A stretch of 64,000 nt of DNA, from NCBI RefSeq assembly GCF_000503895.1, contig NC_022997.1, forward strand, positions 3,289,821-3,353,820. Reading direction: 5' to 3'. Below, one piece after another: positions 19,146-31,140 of this stretch (positions are counted from its first letter, which is position 1; each line of letters begins with the position of its first letter). The translations under genes were made by a program, and so were the position numbers. Below the pieces are notes generated by a model. The model saw nothing but the letters and a program-made list of their open reading frames with translations. It had not been told where the DNA came from and made no database searches. The stretch comes from Hyphomicrobium nitrativorans NL23. GTDB taxonomy: Bacteria; Pseudomonadota; Alphaproteobacteria; Rhizobiales; Hyphomicrobiaceae.

Positions 19146-19883
19146 CTATGGCCTTAGCGCCGACACCCGCGCCAGATGAACATCCTGCGGTTCGACCAAG
19201 CCCCGGCGCATCGTCTCCATCATGGTTCCGATATGGCCGGCATCCACATAGGCGATCTCGGCAGCGGGCAGCGTGCGCGTCACGGCGTCGACGAGGCCGG
19301 CGCGCCGCGCTTCGGGAATGAATTCATCCCGCAAACCCACGATGAACCGGCTTCCGGCGCCGAGATTTTCGAGGTTCTCGACCGTGTGGTGTCCAATCAG
19401 GGCTTGCGTGAAATCCGCCAGCGCAAATCCTTTCGCCTCCGCCTTCTCCTTGATGTGACGCGCGGCCGGGCTTTCCCAAAGCGTGAGGTCACCACGGTCG
19501 GCAGAGGCGATCGAGCACAGCCGTGCGCCGATCCGGTTTGCCAGCACGGTCGCTGCGGCGTTGCCGATGCTGAGACCGACGACGAGCGCTTGCTCGGGCG
19601 CCAAGCGCGCGCGCCACATCACGCGGATCGCATCATCCACGACGGCATTCAAAGCGCGAATGCATAGCTCCGGCTCGGAACTCACGATAGCCTGAGGCAT
19701 CTCGTAGCACGCGAGCAACTGGCGGCGCGGCACCAGCCCAGCCGCCGTCGCGAGCTTGAACGGCATGCGCCACGGCAGGCAGCAGATCGTCGTGCCGGCG
19801 GGATCGCCGTCGATACGGCGGAACTCTGTCGATGTGTCATCGACGTCCGGCTGTTCTTTGAAAAATGCGTGACCCAGAAGCAT
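19146..19883 (-). CDS. Alpha/beta hydrolase-like protein
   Basis: A 245-residue protein. The nucleophile elbow VVGLSIGNAAA, an aspartate/glutamate in VGLRDEFIP and a late histidine in DAGHIGTM give a plausible Ser-Asp-His triad and an alpha/beta hydrolase fold. The first 30 residues are unusual, without a typical HG oxyanion motif. No signal peptide or strong ribosome site is visible. Substrate unknown. It lies 43 bp downstream of dnaE on the same strand and could be its distal operon partner. Confidence 0.6.
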   Translation of the reverse strand: MLLGHAFFKEQPDVDDTSTEFRRIDGDPAGTTICCLPWRMPFKLATAAGLVPRRQLLACYEMPQAIVSSEPELCIRALNAVVDDAIRVMWRARLAPEQALVVGLSIGNAAATVLANRIGARLCSIASADRGDLTLWESPAARHIKEKAEAKGFALADFTQALIGHHTVENLENLGAGSRFIVGLRDEFIPEARRAGLVDAVTRTLPAAEIAYVDAGHIGTMMETMRRGLVEPQDVHLARVSALRP

Positions 19884-19926
19884 AGCCCGCTGCTAACGCG
19901 GCGAGCGGGGCGGGAGTTCCGGACGG

Positions 19927-23478
<3,552 letters not shown>

Positions 23479-23666
23479 CACGGTCCTTCTTCACCGGACA
23501 GAAAAGTTCACCGCCGGTGAATTTTTGTAGCCCGATTCTTCGATGCACCTGGCGGGGCAACAGGGGTGAGTTGTATGATCCCCGCGATCCACAGGTGGGA
23601 CATCGGCAACCCTTTGGAATGTCCCGGCTTGCCAGGAACGGGCGGGCCAAGTACCGCTTCTCGGAC

Positions 23667-25265
23667 ATGGCAAACGCTTTCACCAATCTGTGGCGGCTTT
23701 CGCGCGCGGGGATCGTGCTCGCGCAGCACGGGGTCCGCTTTGTGCCGAAGGGCCAGCCGGTGCCGCTGGCGCTCCGCCTCGCGCGGCTCGCGGCGCTGCC
23801 CGTCGCGCTCGTCGCCGCCCCGTTCAACATCGGCAAGCCCAAGGAGCGGCGCATCTCAAGCGCGCTCGCGGCGCTCGGGCCGTCCTACATCAAGCTCGGG
23901 CAGTTTCTCGCGACGCGGCAAGATGTGATCGGGCCAGAGCTTGCGAGCGATCTCGCCCACCTCCAGGACAAGATGCCGCCCTTCAGCATGAAGGAGGCGC
24001 GTCGCGCCGTCGAAGAGGCGCTCGGCGGCAAGCTCGAAGATCATTTCGTGGAGTTCGGGCCGCCCGTCGCGGCGGCTTCCATCGCGCAGGTGCACAAGGC
24101 CAAGATCCGCGACAAAGACGGGCGGTTGCGCGACGTGGCCGTGAAGATCCTGCGGCCGGACGTGGAGAAGCGCTTCCGCCGCGACCTCGACAGCTATTTC
24201 TTCGCCGCGGGCCTGATCGAGCGCTTCCATGCGCCGTCCCGGCGGCTGAAGCCGGTCGCGGTGGTGAAGAACCTCGCGCGCACGACCGAGCTCGAAATGG
24301 ATCTGAGGCTCGAAGGGGCCGCGATCTCGGAGATGGCGGAGAACATCGACGCCAACGCGCACTTCCGCGTGCCCTCCGTCGACTGGAACCGCACGGCGCG
24401 GCGCGTGCTGGTGACGGACTGGATCGACGGTATACCGATCTCCGATCACGCACGGCTCGCGGCGCAAGGTCACGATCTCAAGGCGCTCGGCCTCGTCGTG
24501 CTCCGGAGCTTCCTGACACATGCGATGGGCGACGGCTTTTTTCACGCCGACATGCATCAAGGGAACCTGTTCGTGGACGCGGCGGGGAACGTCGTCGCGG
24601 TGGACTTCGGCATCATGGGGCGGCTCGGCCATAAAGAGCGCCGGTTCCTCGCCGAGATCCTGCACGGGCTCATTACCCGCGACTACACGCGCGCGGCGGA
24701 AGTGCATTTCTGGGCAGGCTACGTGCCGCCGCATCATCCCGTCGAGGTTTTCGCGCAGGCGCTGCGCGCGATCGGCGAGCCGATCCACGGGCGCACGGCC
24801 GACGAGATCTCGATGGCGGATCTGCTCGGCCAGCTCTTCGCCTACACCGAAGTTTTCGACATGCAGACGCGGCCGGAGCTGATCCTGCTGCAGAAGAGCA
24901 TGGTGATCGTGGAAGGCGTGGCGCGCAGTCTCGATCCGTCGCTCAACATGTGGGTGGCGGCGGAGCCTGTCGCGAAGGACTGGGTTGAAGCGAACACCGG
25001 ACCACGCGGCGCGATGCGCAAGGCGGGCGAGGGTGCGCTGACGCTCGGGCGCGTGCTCGCGGATGTGCCGGATGTGCTTGCGCACGCGGAGCGCGCGGCT
25101 TCGGGCTTTGCAGAGATGGCGCGGGGCGGCGTGCGGCTCGACGCGGAGACCATCGAGGGGATCGCTGAGAGAACCGCGCGCAAGGAACGGACGGGGCGCT
25201 TTGCGCTGTGGATCATTGCGGCAAGCCTTGCGGCGCTGACGGCAAAGTACGTCGGGCTGATTTAA
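23667..25265 (+). CDS. ubiB: Ubiquinone biosynthesis atypical kinase/ATPase UbiB
   Basis: A 532-residue protein of the UbiB/ADCK family, which helps extract or channel ubiquinone precursors at the inner membrane. Family motifs: YIKLGQFLATR (KxGQ), AAASIAQVHKA, VAVKILRP, FHADMHQGNLF and VDFGIMGRLG. One or two C-terminal hydrophobic helices (ALWIIAASLAALTAKYVGLI) anchor it. ATG 23667 gives the usual length; ATG 23619 (16 residues longer) is possible. ubiE, often adjacent, is absent. Confidence 0.93.
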   Translation: MANAFTNLWRLSRAGIVLAQHGVRFVPKGQPVPLALRLARLAALPVALVAAPFNIGKPKERRISSALAALGPSYIKLGQFLATRQDVIGPELASDLAHLQDKMPPFSMKEARRAVEEALGGKLEDHFVEFGPPVAAASIAQVHKAKIRDKDGRLRDVAVKILRPDVEKRFRRDLDSYFFAAGLIERFHAPSRRLKPVAVVKNLARTTELEMDLRLEGAAISEMAENIDANAHFRVPSVDWNRTARRVLVTDWIDGIPISDHARLAAQGHDLKALGLVVLRSFLTHAMGDGFFHADMHQGNLFVDAAGNVVAVDFGIMGRLGHKERRFLAEILHGLITRDYTRAAEVHFWAGYVPPHHPVEVFAQALRAIGEPIHGRTADEISMADLLGQLFAYTEVFDMQTRPELILLQKSMVIVEGVARSLDPSLNMWVAAEPVAKDWVEANTGPRGAMRKAGEGALTLGRVLADVPDVLAHAERAASGFAEMARGGVRLDAETIEGIAERTARKERTGRFALWIIAASLAALTAKYVGLI

Positions 25266-25285
25266 GCGTCGCTCCAGATTATGCG

Positions 25286-25319
25286 AAAGGCGGCGGGCCG
25301 GGTGGCCGCCGCCTTTTTT
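25286..25319 (+). terminator. Rho-independent terminator after ubiB
   Basis: An 11-bp stem AAAGGCGGCGG (25286-25296) pairs with 25306-25316, followed by TTT. It lies between the convergent ubiB and DUF2147 genes. Confidence 0.85.
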
Positions 25320-25344
25320 CAACACCGCGAAGACCGTCGCGCGC

Positions 25345-26074
25345 TTATCTCTCGCCGCAATCGAAGTCGAGTTTCACCCATGGGGTGTCGACCTTGCACT
25401 TGCCGTCCTTGCGCGTGAAGACGTCGCCGAACTCTTCCGCAAGGGCGCTGAGATCCGCACCGTCGCGGTCCGCTTCTTCGCGGGCGGCGATGTCCGGCCC
25501 ATCGGCAGGCGGAGGTGCGGCTTCCGGCGCGGGAATGGCTTGCTTGCCCGGTCCTGCCGGAGCGGCCGCGGGTGGCGGCGTCCCGGTGGGCGGGGCGGCG
25601 CGAGCGGCAGGGGCCGGGTCCGTCGCTTTGGGGCGGCGGCACGGCCGCCTCGATCTGCTCGGTGCCGCAGCGCACGAGATCCGCGGGCGCCTTGGTCCAG
25701 ACCATGGTGCGCGAGAGGAAGCTCACGCCGGCAAACCCTTTGACTTTGAGCGTGCCGTCTTTCTGCGGGGTCAGCTCGACGTTGTAATTGCGCTTGCGCT
25801 CGGGGCTGTAGATCCAGCCGTCGCCCCAGACGCCGCCGCCGGAACTGGTGACGTCGCCGATGATCTGGCGGCCGCAGCCTTCCACATCCGCCGTGTCCTT
25901 GACCCAGACGACGTGGCCGCAAAGCTTGTCGCCGCATTGCTTGATTTCGATGGCGCCGCGGCCGGTATCGTTCACCCAGACGCCGAGCGGCGCATCGGCA
26001 GCGAGCGCGGGGGAGGTCACGAGGACGGCCGCTGCGATCGCGGCGGCGCGGAGGCCTTTTCTCTCGAACGGCAT
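25345..26074 (-). CDS. DUF2147 family secreted protein, with an apparent 1-base frameshift
   Basis: A signal peptide (LRAAAIAAAVLVTSPALA) precedes a DUF2147 domain: GVWVNDTGRGAIEIKQCGDK, LCGHVVWVKD, WGDGWIYSPERKRNY, GTLKVKGFAGVSFLSRTMVW. After about residue 145 the frame turns into arginine-rich nonsense ending at 25319. Reading one base differently at the GGGG run (25630-25633 on the plus strand) restores a sensible tail: a Pro/Ala-rich linker, then FGDVFTRKDGKCKV and WVKLDFDCGER with a stop at 25345-25347. So either the gene carries a 1-base insertion or the base call is wrong. DUF2147 proteins are small exported proteins of unknown role. Confidence 0.72.
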
Positions 26075-26214
26075 GGCTTACTCCTCAAAACTCGGTTCGG
26101 CTCCAATGGGGCAACCGCGATGTCTCCCGCAGTTACTCCTCTCGGTGCCTGATGTCCCACGGCGCGCATTTCCACGCTGTTCCCAGGGAAACATAGGGTC
26201 TGAGGAGGCGATTG

Positions 26215-26925
26215 TTACACGGCCTGCGGCGAAATTTCGACCAGATGGCCGCCGTCCAGCACCACAACGCGGTCCATCCGGCTCGCAAGATCGAGATTAT
26301 GGGTTGCGATCAGGGCCGCCACGCCCTCGCTCCGGAACAGCGTAAGCAGTTCATGGAACACGAGTTCCGAGGTTTTCGGATCGAGATTTCCGGTTGGCTC
26401 GTCCGCGAGGATAAGGCGCGGCCGGTTGGCCAAGGCGCGGCAGATCGCCGTGCGCTGCTGCTCGCCGCCCGAGAGCTCGGCCGGGCGGTGGTGGAGACGC
26501 TCGGCAAGGCCCAGCGACGTCAACAGCTTGCGCGCGCGATCTTCGCCCTCGCGCCGTGACCGCCCCATGAGCATTTGCGGGATGGCGACATTCTCCAGCG
26601 CCGAGAACTCCGGCAGAAGCTGGTGGAACTGATAGATGAAGCCCATGTCGGTGCGGCGAATGCGCGTGCGGGCATGGTCGTCGAGGGTAGCGCAATCGCG
26701 GCCTGCGACGATGACCTGCCCTGAGTCGGGCGTCTCCAGCAGGCCCGCAACGTGAAGCAGCGTCGACTTTCCTGCGCCCGACGGCCCGACAAGGGCGACG
26801 CACTGCCCCGGCCAAACGTCGACGGAGGCGCCCGAAAGCACGCTGATCTCACGCGTTCCTTGCCGGAACGTGCGGCGCAGCTCGACGAGCCTCAGAACGG
26901 GAATGTGCGCCTCGTTGTCCAGCAC
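26215..26925 (-). CDS. lolD: Lipoprotein-releasing ABC transporter ATPase LolD
   Basis: A 236-residue ABC ATPase that powers release of lipoproteins from the inner membrane to LolA. Walker A VGPSGAGKST, the Q-loop YQFHQLLPEFSALENV typical of LolD, signature LSGGEQQR and Walker B LILADEPTGNLD are intact. GTG 26925 has a G-rich ribosome site and lies 13 bp after the lolC/E stop, so the two form one operon. Confidence 0.94.
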   Translation of the reverse strand: MLDNEAHIPVLRLVELRRTFRQGTREISVLSGASVDVWPGQCVALVGPSGAGKSTLLHVAGLLETPDSGQVIVAGRDCATLDDHARTRIRRTDMGFIYQFHQLLPEFSALENVAIPQMLMGRSRREGEDRARKLLTSLGLAERLHHRPAELSGGEQQRTAICRALANRPRLILADEPTGNLDPKTSELVFHELLTLFRSEGVAALIATHNLDLASRMDRVVVLDGGHLVEISPQAV

Positions 26926-26938
26926 TTGGCCTGCCCCC

Positions 26939-28207
26939 CTATTCGTAGCGCAGCGCTTCGACGGGATCGAGCCGCGACGCGCGCCAGGAGGGATAGAGCG
27001 TGGCCAGCACCGAAAGCGCGAGCGCCATGGCCACGATGGAGCCGGTCTCCACCGGATTGATTTCGGCGGGCAGGCGCGTGAGGTAGTAGACGTTCGGGTC
27101 GAAAACCTTGGTGCCGGCGATCCAAGTCACGAACTGGCGGATCTCCTCGATGTGCATGCAAAACACCACGCCGAGCACGAGGCCCGCGAGCGTTCCGACA
27201 ATGCCGATCGATGCGCCCGTGATCAGGAACACGCGCATCACCGCGCCTTTCGTGGCGCCCATGGTTCGCAGTATCGCGATGTCGCGGCCCTTTTCCTTCA
27301 CGAGCATCATCATGCCGGAGATGATGTTCAATGCCGCCACGAGCACGATCAGCGACAGGATGATGAACATCACGTTCCGTTCGACTTCGAGCACCGTGAA
27401 GAACGTCTCGTTGCGTTGTCGCCAATCGGTCACGTTGATGGTTTGGCCCGCTTCCGCACGTATGGCCGCGGAAGCGGCATCCACCGCTTCCGGATCGGAG
27501 ACGATCACCTCCAGGATGTCCACCTCGCCCACCTTCGAGAAGTAGCGTTGCGCCTCTTCCAGGGGCAGGAACATCATCGTCTTGTCGTACTCGGCCATGC
27601 CGAGTTCGAAGATCGCGGTGATGGGATAGGATTTCGAGCGTGGTGCGGTTCCGAAGGGCGTGGCGGCGCCGCGCGGCGAGATGATGGTGATCATGTCGCC
27701 TTCGTTGAGACGCAGCATGTTTGCGAGCCGTATCCCGACCGCGATGCCGCCCGAATTGTCGAAGCCGTCTAGCGTGCCGTAACGGATGTTGTCGGCCACG
27801 AGCGGCAGCGACTTGAGATCGTTCTCGGCGATGCCGCGCACGGCCGCGCCCAGCGCTTGCACGGGCGAGGAGACCATGACCTGGCCTTCGATGAGCGGGA
27901 TGGCCCGCTCTACCCCTTGAGCGCGCGCCACGATCTCGGCCATGGACAGATAATCATCGAACGGCGCACCGACCTTGTAGACGACGATGTGGCCGTTGAG
28001 ACCGAGGATCTTGGCGAAGAGATCCTTGCGGAAGCCGTTCATCACCGCCATGACGATGATGAGCGTCGCGACGCCCAGCATAATGCCGAGAAACGACACG
28101 ACGGCGGTGACGGAGATGAAGCCTTCCTTGCGCCGCGCGCGCAGATAGCGGGAGGCGAGCAGCCACTCGAACGGCGCAAAAGGCTTCGTGTCGACCGACG
28201 CTGCCAT
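26939..28207 (-). CDS. lolC: Lipoprotein-releasing ABC transporter permease LolC/LolE
   Basis: A 422-residue MacB/FtsX-type permease: an N-terminal helix (VSFLGIMLGVATLIIVMAVM), a large periplasmic domain and three C-terminal helices (IVLVAALNIISGMMMLVKEK and following). The opening FEWLLASRYLRARRKEGFIS is typical of Lol permeases. ATG 28207 has GGGGAGG at proper distance. As in most alphaproteobacteria there is one permease gene here rather than separate lolC and lolE, so a homodimer (LolF-like) is likely. It is followed by lolD and preceded by proS. Confidence 0.9.
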   Translation of the reverse strand: MAASVDTKPFAPFEWLLASRYLRARRKEGFISVTAVVSFLGIMLGVATLIIVMAVMNGFRKDLFAKILGLNGHIVVYKVGAPFDDYLSMAEIVARAQGVERAIPLIEGQVMVSSPVQALGAAVRGIAENDLKSLPLVADNIRYGTLDGFDNSGGIAVGIRLANMLRLNEGDMITIISPRGAATPFGTAPRSKSYPITAIFELGMAEYDKTMMFLPLEEAQRYFSKVGEVDILEVIVSDPEAVDAASAAIRAEAGQTINVTDWRQRNETFFTVLEVERNVMFIILSLIVLVAALNIISGMMMLVKEKGRDIAILRTMGATKGAVMRVFLITGASIGIVGTLAGLVLGVVFCMHIEEIRQFVTWIAGTKVFDPNVYYLTRLPAEINPVETGSIVAMALALSVLATLYPSWRASRLDPVEALRYE

Positions 28208-28242
28208 GACGCCTCCCCTTTTCTTTTCTGTCCTGTCCGCGA

Positions 28243-29589
28243 TCAGACCAGTACGCGCTGGTCGAGGATCCGGGTGATCGTGCGTTCGAGTCCTGCCTCC
28301 AGAGGCAGCGTATCGCGGGTGCCGGTTTTGCGCTCCTTGACCTCGATCTCGCCCGCCTTCACGCCTTTGGGCCCGACGATGACCTGATAGGGAATCCCGA
28401 TCAGGTCCATCGTCGCGAATTTGGCACCGGCGCGCTCGTCGGTGTCGTCCAGAAGCACATCGATGCCGGCGGCTTCGAGGCGCGCCTTGACGTCGAGGGC
28501 GGCCTTGTCGGTGTCGGCATCGCCCGCCTTCAGGTTCACGACAGCCACCTCGAAGGGGGCCACCGGGACGGGCCAAACGATGCCGGCCTCGTCGTGGCTC
28601 GCTTCGATGATCGCGCCTACGAGCCGCGAAACGCCGATGCCGTAAGACCCCATTTCGAGCGTGACCTGCTGTCCGTCGGGGCCCTGGACGCGAGCCCCCA
28701 TGGGTTCGGAATATTTGGTGCCGAAGTAGAAAATGTGGCCGACCTCGATGCCGCGTGCGGAGACTTGCTTATCGGCCGGGACTTCGCGGGCGAAACGCTC
28801 GGCGTCGTGCTCCTCGCTGGTGGCGGCGTAGAGCGAGGTCCAGCGGTCGAAAATGGGCGTCAGATCGCCCCGGAAATCCGTATCGGATGCGGGAATCTCT
28901 CCCTCTATCAAGTCCTTGTGACAGAAGACCTGGCTTTCGCCGGTTTCGGCCAGAATGATGAACTCGTGGCTGAGATCGCCGCCGATGGGGCCCGTGTCGG
29001 CACGCATCGGCACCGCGCGCAGGCCCATGCGGGCGAACGTGCGCAAATAGGAGACGAACATGCGCCGGTACGCTTCGCGGGCGGCGTCCTTCGTCAGGTC
29101 GAACGAGTAGGCGTCCTTCATCAGGAACTCGCGGCCGCGCATCACGCCGAAGCGCGGACGCACCTCGTCGCGGAACTTCCACTGGATGTTGTAGAGGTTC
29201 TTCGGCAGATCCTTGTAGCTTCTCACCGAGTCCCGGAAGATGGTGGTGATCACCTCCTCGGCCGTCGGCCCGTAGAGCACGTCGCGGTTGTGGCGATCCT
29301 TGATGCGCAGCATTTCCTTGCCGTAGGCATCGTAGCGTCCGCTCTCGCGCCAGAGATCGGCGGACTGGATGGTCGGCATCAGGACCTCGACCGCGCCCGC
29401 GCGGTTCTGCTCCTCGCGGACGATGGCTTCGATCTTGCGCAGAACCTTGAGGCCAAGCGGCAACCAGGAATAGATGCCGGCCGCCGACTGACGGACCATG
29501 CCGGCCCGCAACATCAGTTTATGGGAGACGATTTCCGCGTCGCTCGGTGTCTCGCGCAGGACGGGAAGGAAATAGCGGGAAAGATGCAT
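28243..29589 (-). CDS. proS: Prolyl-tRNA synthetase, short alphaproteobacterial type
   Basis: A 448-residue class II synthetase charging tRNA-Pro. Motif 2 and 3 regions are visible ([34 protein letters not shown]) and a C-terminal anticodon-binding domain follows. At this length it lacks the large INS editing domain found in the approximately 570-residue E. coli enzyme, as is normal for this class. It heads proS-lolC-lolD. An inverted-repeat element (copy B) begins 28 bp upstream of its start codon. Confidence 0.97.
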   Translation of the reverse strand: MHLSRYFLPVLRETPSDAEIVSHKLMLRAGMVRQSAAGIYSWLPLGLKVLRKIEAIVREEQNRAGAVEVLMPTIQSADLWRESGRYDAYGKEMLRIKDRHNRDVLYGPTAEEVITTIFRDSVRSYKDLPKNLYNIQWKFRDEVRPRFGVMRGREFLMKDAYSFDLTKDAAREAYRRMFVSYLRTFARMGLRAVPMRADTGPIGGDLSHEFIILAETGESQVFCHKDLIEGEIPASDTDFRGDLTPIFDRWTSLYAATSEEHDAERFAREVPADKQVSARGIEVGHIFYFGTKYSEPMGARVQGPDGQQVTLEMGSYGIGVSRLVGAIIEASHDEAGIVWPVPVAPFEVAVVNLKAGDADTDKAALDVKARLEAAGIDVLLDDTDERAGAKFATMDLIGIPYQVIVGPKGVKAGEIEVKERKTGTRDTLPLEAGLERTITRILDQRVLV

Positions 29590-29617
29590 GGGGCCCTATG
29601 TCTTCGTGTTGCGGCGC

Positions 29618-29862
29618 AAGGTCATGAACTCATTATTCCATGGGCATTGACGCGAGGACTTTCGCGCGGCCGGCAGGAGCGAAAGGACCGCGCCCCTGCG
29701 GGGTGAGCCAAGGCAAGCCAATTGCGGCGTCGTCGTGCCGGAGGCACGCCTTCGGCATGACCCGCTTGCCCGATGCATAGGCATCGCGCTGCGCGCTTTT
29801 CCTGGCCCTTGGCTTGCCTTGGCTCATCAATGTCCCATGGAATAATGAGTTTATGACCTAGG
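29618..29862. repeat. Inverted-repeat element, copy B, upstream of proS
   Basis: A 245-bp element related to 33702-34024. Arms beginning GGTCATGAACTCATTATTCC (left) and the near-perfect inverse at the right end close it. The interior shares long stretches with copy A, including tgcggggtgagccaa and cttttcctggccctt, and one double-hairpin module (29734-29761). Compared with copy A, the arm sequence changes on both sides together, so pairing is kept. Confidence 0.88.
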
Positions 29863-30060
29863 CGGCCAGCGAACGCGGGCACCCGGCAGCCGCAAGCGGG
29901 GCTTCGAGTAAGCTCCGGGCCCCGTGAATAGCCAGGATTGCGGCCAAGAGCAATCGAGCTTCGCCGGAAGGTGCTTCGTATGCACATTCTGCGGTCAGAC
30001 GAGAGGCCTGCCCGGCCCGTTAGCAGCCTGCTGCATCAGGCTTAAGCACATGCGTTTTTT
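29863..30060. other. Non-coding stretch between element B and the candidate RNA
   Basis: About 200 bases without a credible gene. A short hairpin AGCCTG/CAGGCT occurs near 30024-30041, and a T7 run lies at 30054-30061 just before the candidate RNA. No clear promoter was recognised. Confidence 0.3.
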
Positions 30061-30062
30061 TC

Positions 30063-30296
30063 GGTCTGGACCCGTGACATAGCGCCGCCGTTCGGGTAAG
30101 GTGCGGCCGTTCACGTGACAGGGGCGAAGCCAGATGATTCAGACGGCTCGGGGCCCAGGTCTAGGGAGAGAAAAGGCTGAGTACCGGAGCTAGTCTCCCG
30201 AGGCTGAGCCGCTAAGATCGGACGGTGCAAAAGCGCCGCCAACACAGACCAAGAGTTGGCAAGAGCAAGGCGCATCGCCTTGCTCTTTGCATTTTG
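30063..30296 (+). ncRNA. Candidate structured small RNA with intrinsic terminator, class unknown
   Basis: The segment 30063-30250 is closed by GGTCTG (30063-30068) pairing with CAGACC (30245-30250). Nested inside are helices CGTGA/TCACG, GCCGC/GCGGC, CGGCTC/GAGCCG enclosing GGGAGA/TCTCCC, and CGGTGC-AAAA-GCGCCG. A strong terminator follows: 11-bp stem AGAGCAAGGCG (30262-30272) with 30276-30286, then ttgcatttt. Only the plus strand has the T-rich tail, while both neighbouring genes are on the minus strand, so it cannot simply be their leader. I could not match it to SRP, 6S, tmRNA, RNase P or a riboswitch. Confidence 0.45.
30262..30296 (+). terminator. Strong plus-strand terminator
   Basis: A perfect 11-bp stem AGAGCAAGGCG around a CAT loop, followed by ttgcatttt. 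It ends the candidate RNA; no plus-strand protein gene precedes it. Confidence 0.75.
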
Positions 30297-30316
30297 GGGA
30301 CGCGCTGGCCGCGTTA

Positions 30317-30598
30317 TCAGCGCGTTTCGGCGGGGGTGTTGAAATCGTAGTCCATAGCGGACTTCAGTCCGAGCCAGTCGTTCTCCAGCGCCATCCAGAC
30401 GAACACGAACACGAACGCGGCAACGACGGTGTTGATCAGCAGCGTGCGAAGGATGCGCGGTGTTACCGGCGCACTCTCCGGCGTGCCGGCCACGACTTTC
30501 CCGGCTTCGCCCTGGGTGCGCACGCCAAACGGCAGCACGGTGAACAGGGTCAACCACCAAATCACGAAATAGAGCGCGATGCCGAGGGTGATGCTCAT
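30317..30598 (-). CDS. DUF1467 family membrane protein
   Basis: A 93-residue inner-membrane protein with two helices (ITLGIALYFVIWWLTLFTVL and LINTVVAAFVFVFVWMALE). ATG 30598 has AAGGAGAAG directly upstream. The segment PFGVRTQGEAGKVVAGTPESAP between the helices is typical of DUF1467, a family confined mostly to alphaproteobacteria and usually found between mce and proS, as here. Function unknown. Confidence 0.85.
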   Translation of the reverse strand: MSITLGIALYFVIWWLTLFTVLPFGVRTQGEAGKVVAGTPESAPVTPRILRTLLINTVVAAFVFVFVWMALENDWLGLKSAMDYDFNTPAETR

Positions 30599-30687
30599 TC
30601 GCTTCTCCTTGGGCGCGTGACGCCCGCCGCGCGTTTCCGCGAAGGGCATGGACCGATAGCGGCGTCGTGCAACGAGAGCGCTCGGGC

Positions 30688-31092
30688 TCAGGCCTGCTCC
30701 AGCTCCGTCAGCGTGCCGCAGAAATCCTTCGGATGCAGGAACAGCACGGGCTTGCCGTGCGCGCCGATCTTCGGGTTGCCGTCGCCCAGAACGCGGGCGC
30801 CTTCGGCCTTGAGCTTATCGCGGGCCGCGAGGATGTCGTCCACCTCGTAGCAGAGGTGATGGATGCCACCGTCCGGGTTCTTCTCCAGGAACTTGGCGAT
30901 GGGCGAATTCTCGCCAAGGGGTTCGAGGAATTCGATTTTCGTGTTCGGGAGCGTAACGAAGACGACCGTGACGCCGTGGTCGGGCTGGGGCGTGGGTTCC
31001 GTCACCTCAGCACCGAGCGCGTTTTTGTACACCGCGGTCGCGGCAGCCAAGTCTTTGACCGCAATGGCCACGTGGTTCAGGCGTCCAATCAT
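30688..31092 (-). CDS. mce: Methylmalonyl-CoA epimerase
   Basis: A 134-residue glyoxalase-fold enzyme that interconverts (R)- and (S)-methylmalonyl-CoA. LNHVAIAVKDL supplies the first metal histidine, GGIHHLCYEVDD the second and CGTLTELEQ the glutamate. In a serine-cycle organism it would serve propionyl-CoA assimilation and the ethylmalonyl-CoA pathway. It lies between DUF1467 and rnj on the same strand. Confidence 0.93.
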   Translation of the reverse strand: MIGRLNHVAIAVKDLAAATAVYKNALGAEVTEPTPQPDHGVTVVFVTLPNTKIEFLEPLGENSPIAKFLEKNPDGGIHHLCYEVDDILAARDKLKAEGARVLGDGNPKIGAHGKPVLFLHPKDFCGTLTELEQA

Positions 31093-31140
31093 CGTTCCAC
31101 TTCACTCCCGTCTTCATCACTCGCCAGTCGGCGGCGTCGC

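Noticed and set aside
26939-28576. Longer lolC starting near 28576
   Set aside because: The extra 123 codons run antisense into proS and are arginine-rich; ATG 28207 has a strong ribosome site.
30063-30296. 6S RNA, tmRNA, RNase P RNA or cobalamin riboswitch
   Set aside because: The conserved blocks of each class (for example GAGGAAAGUCCGGGC, a tag frame with CCA end, or the B12 box) are absent.
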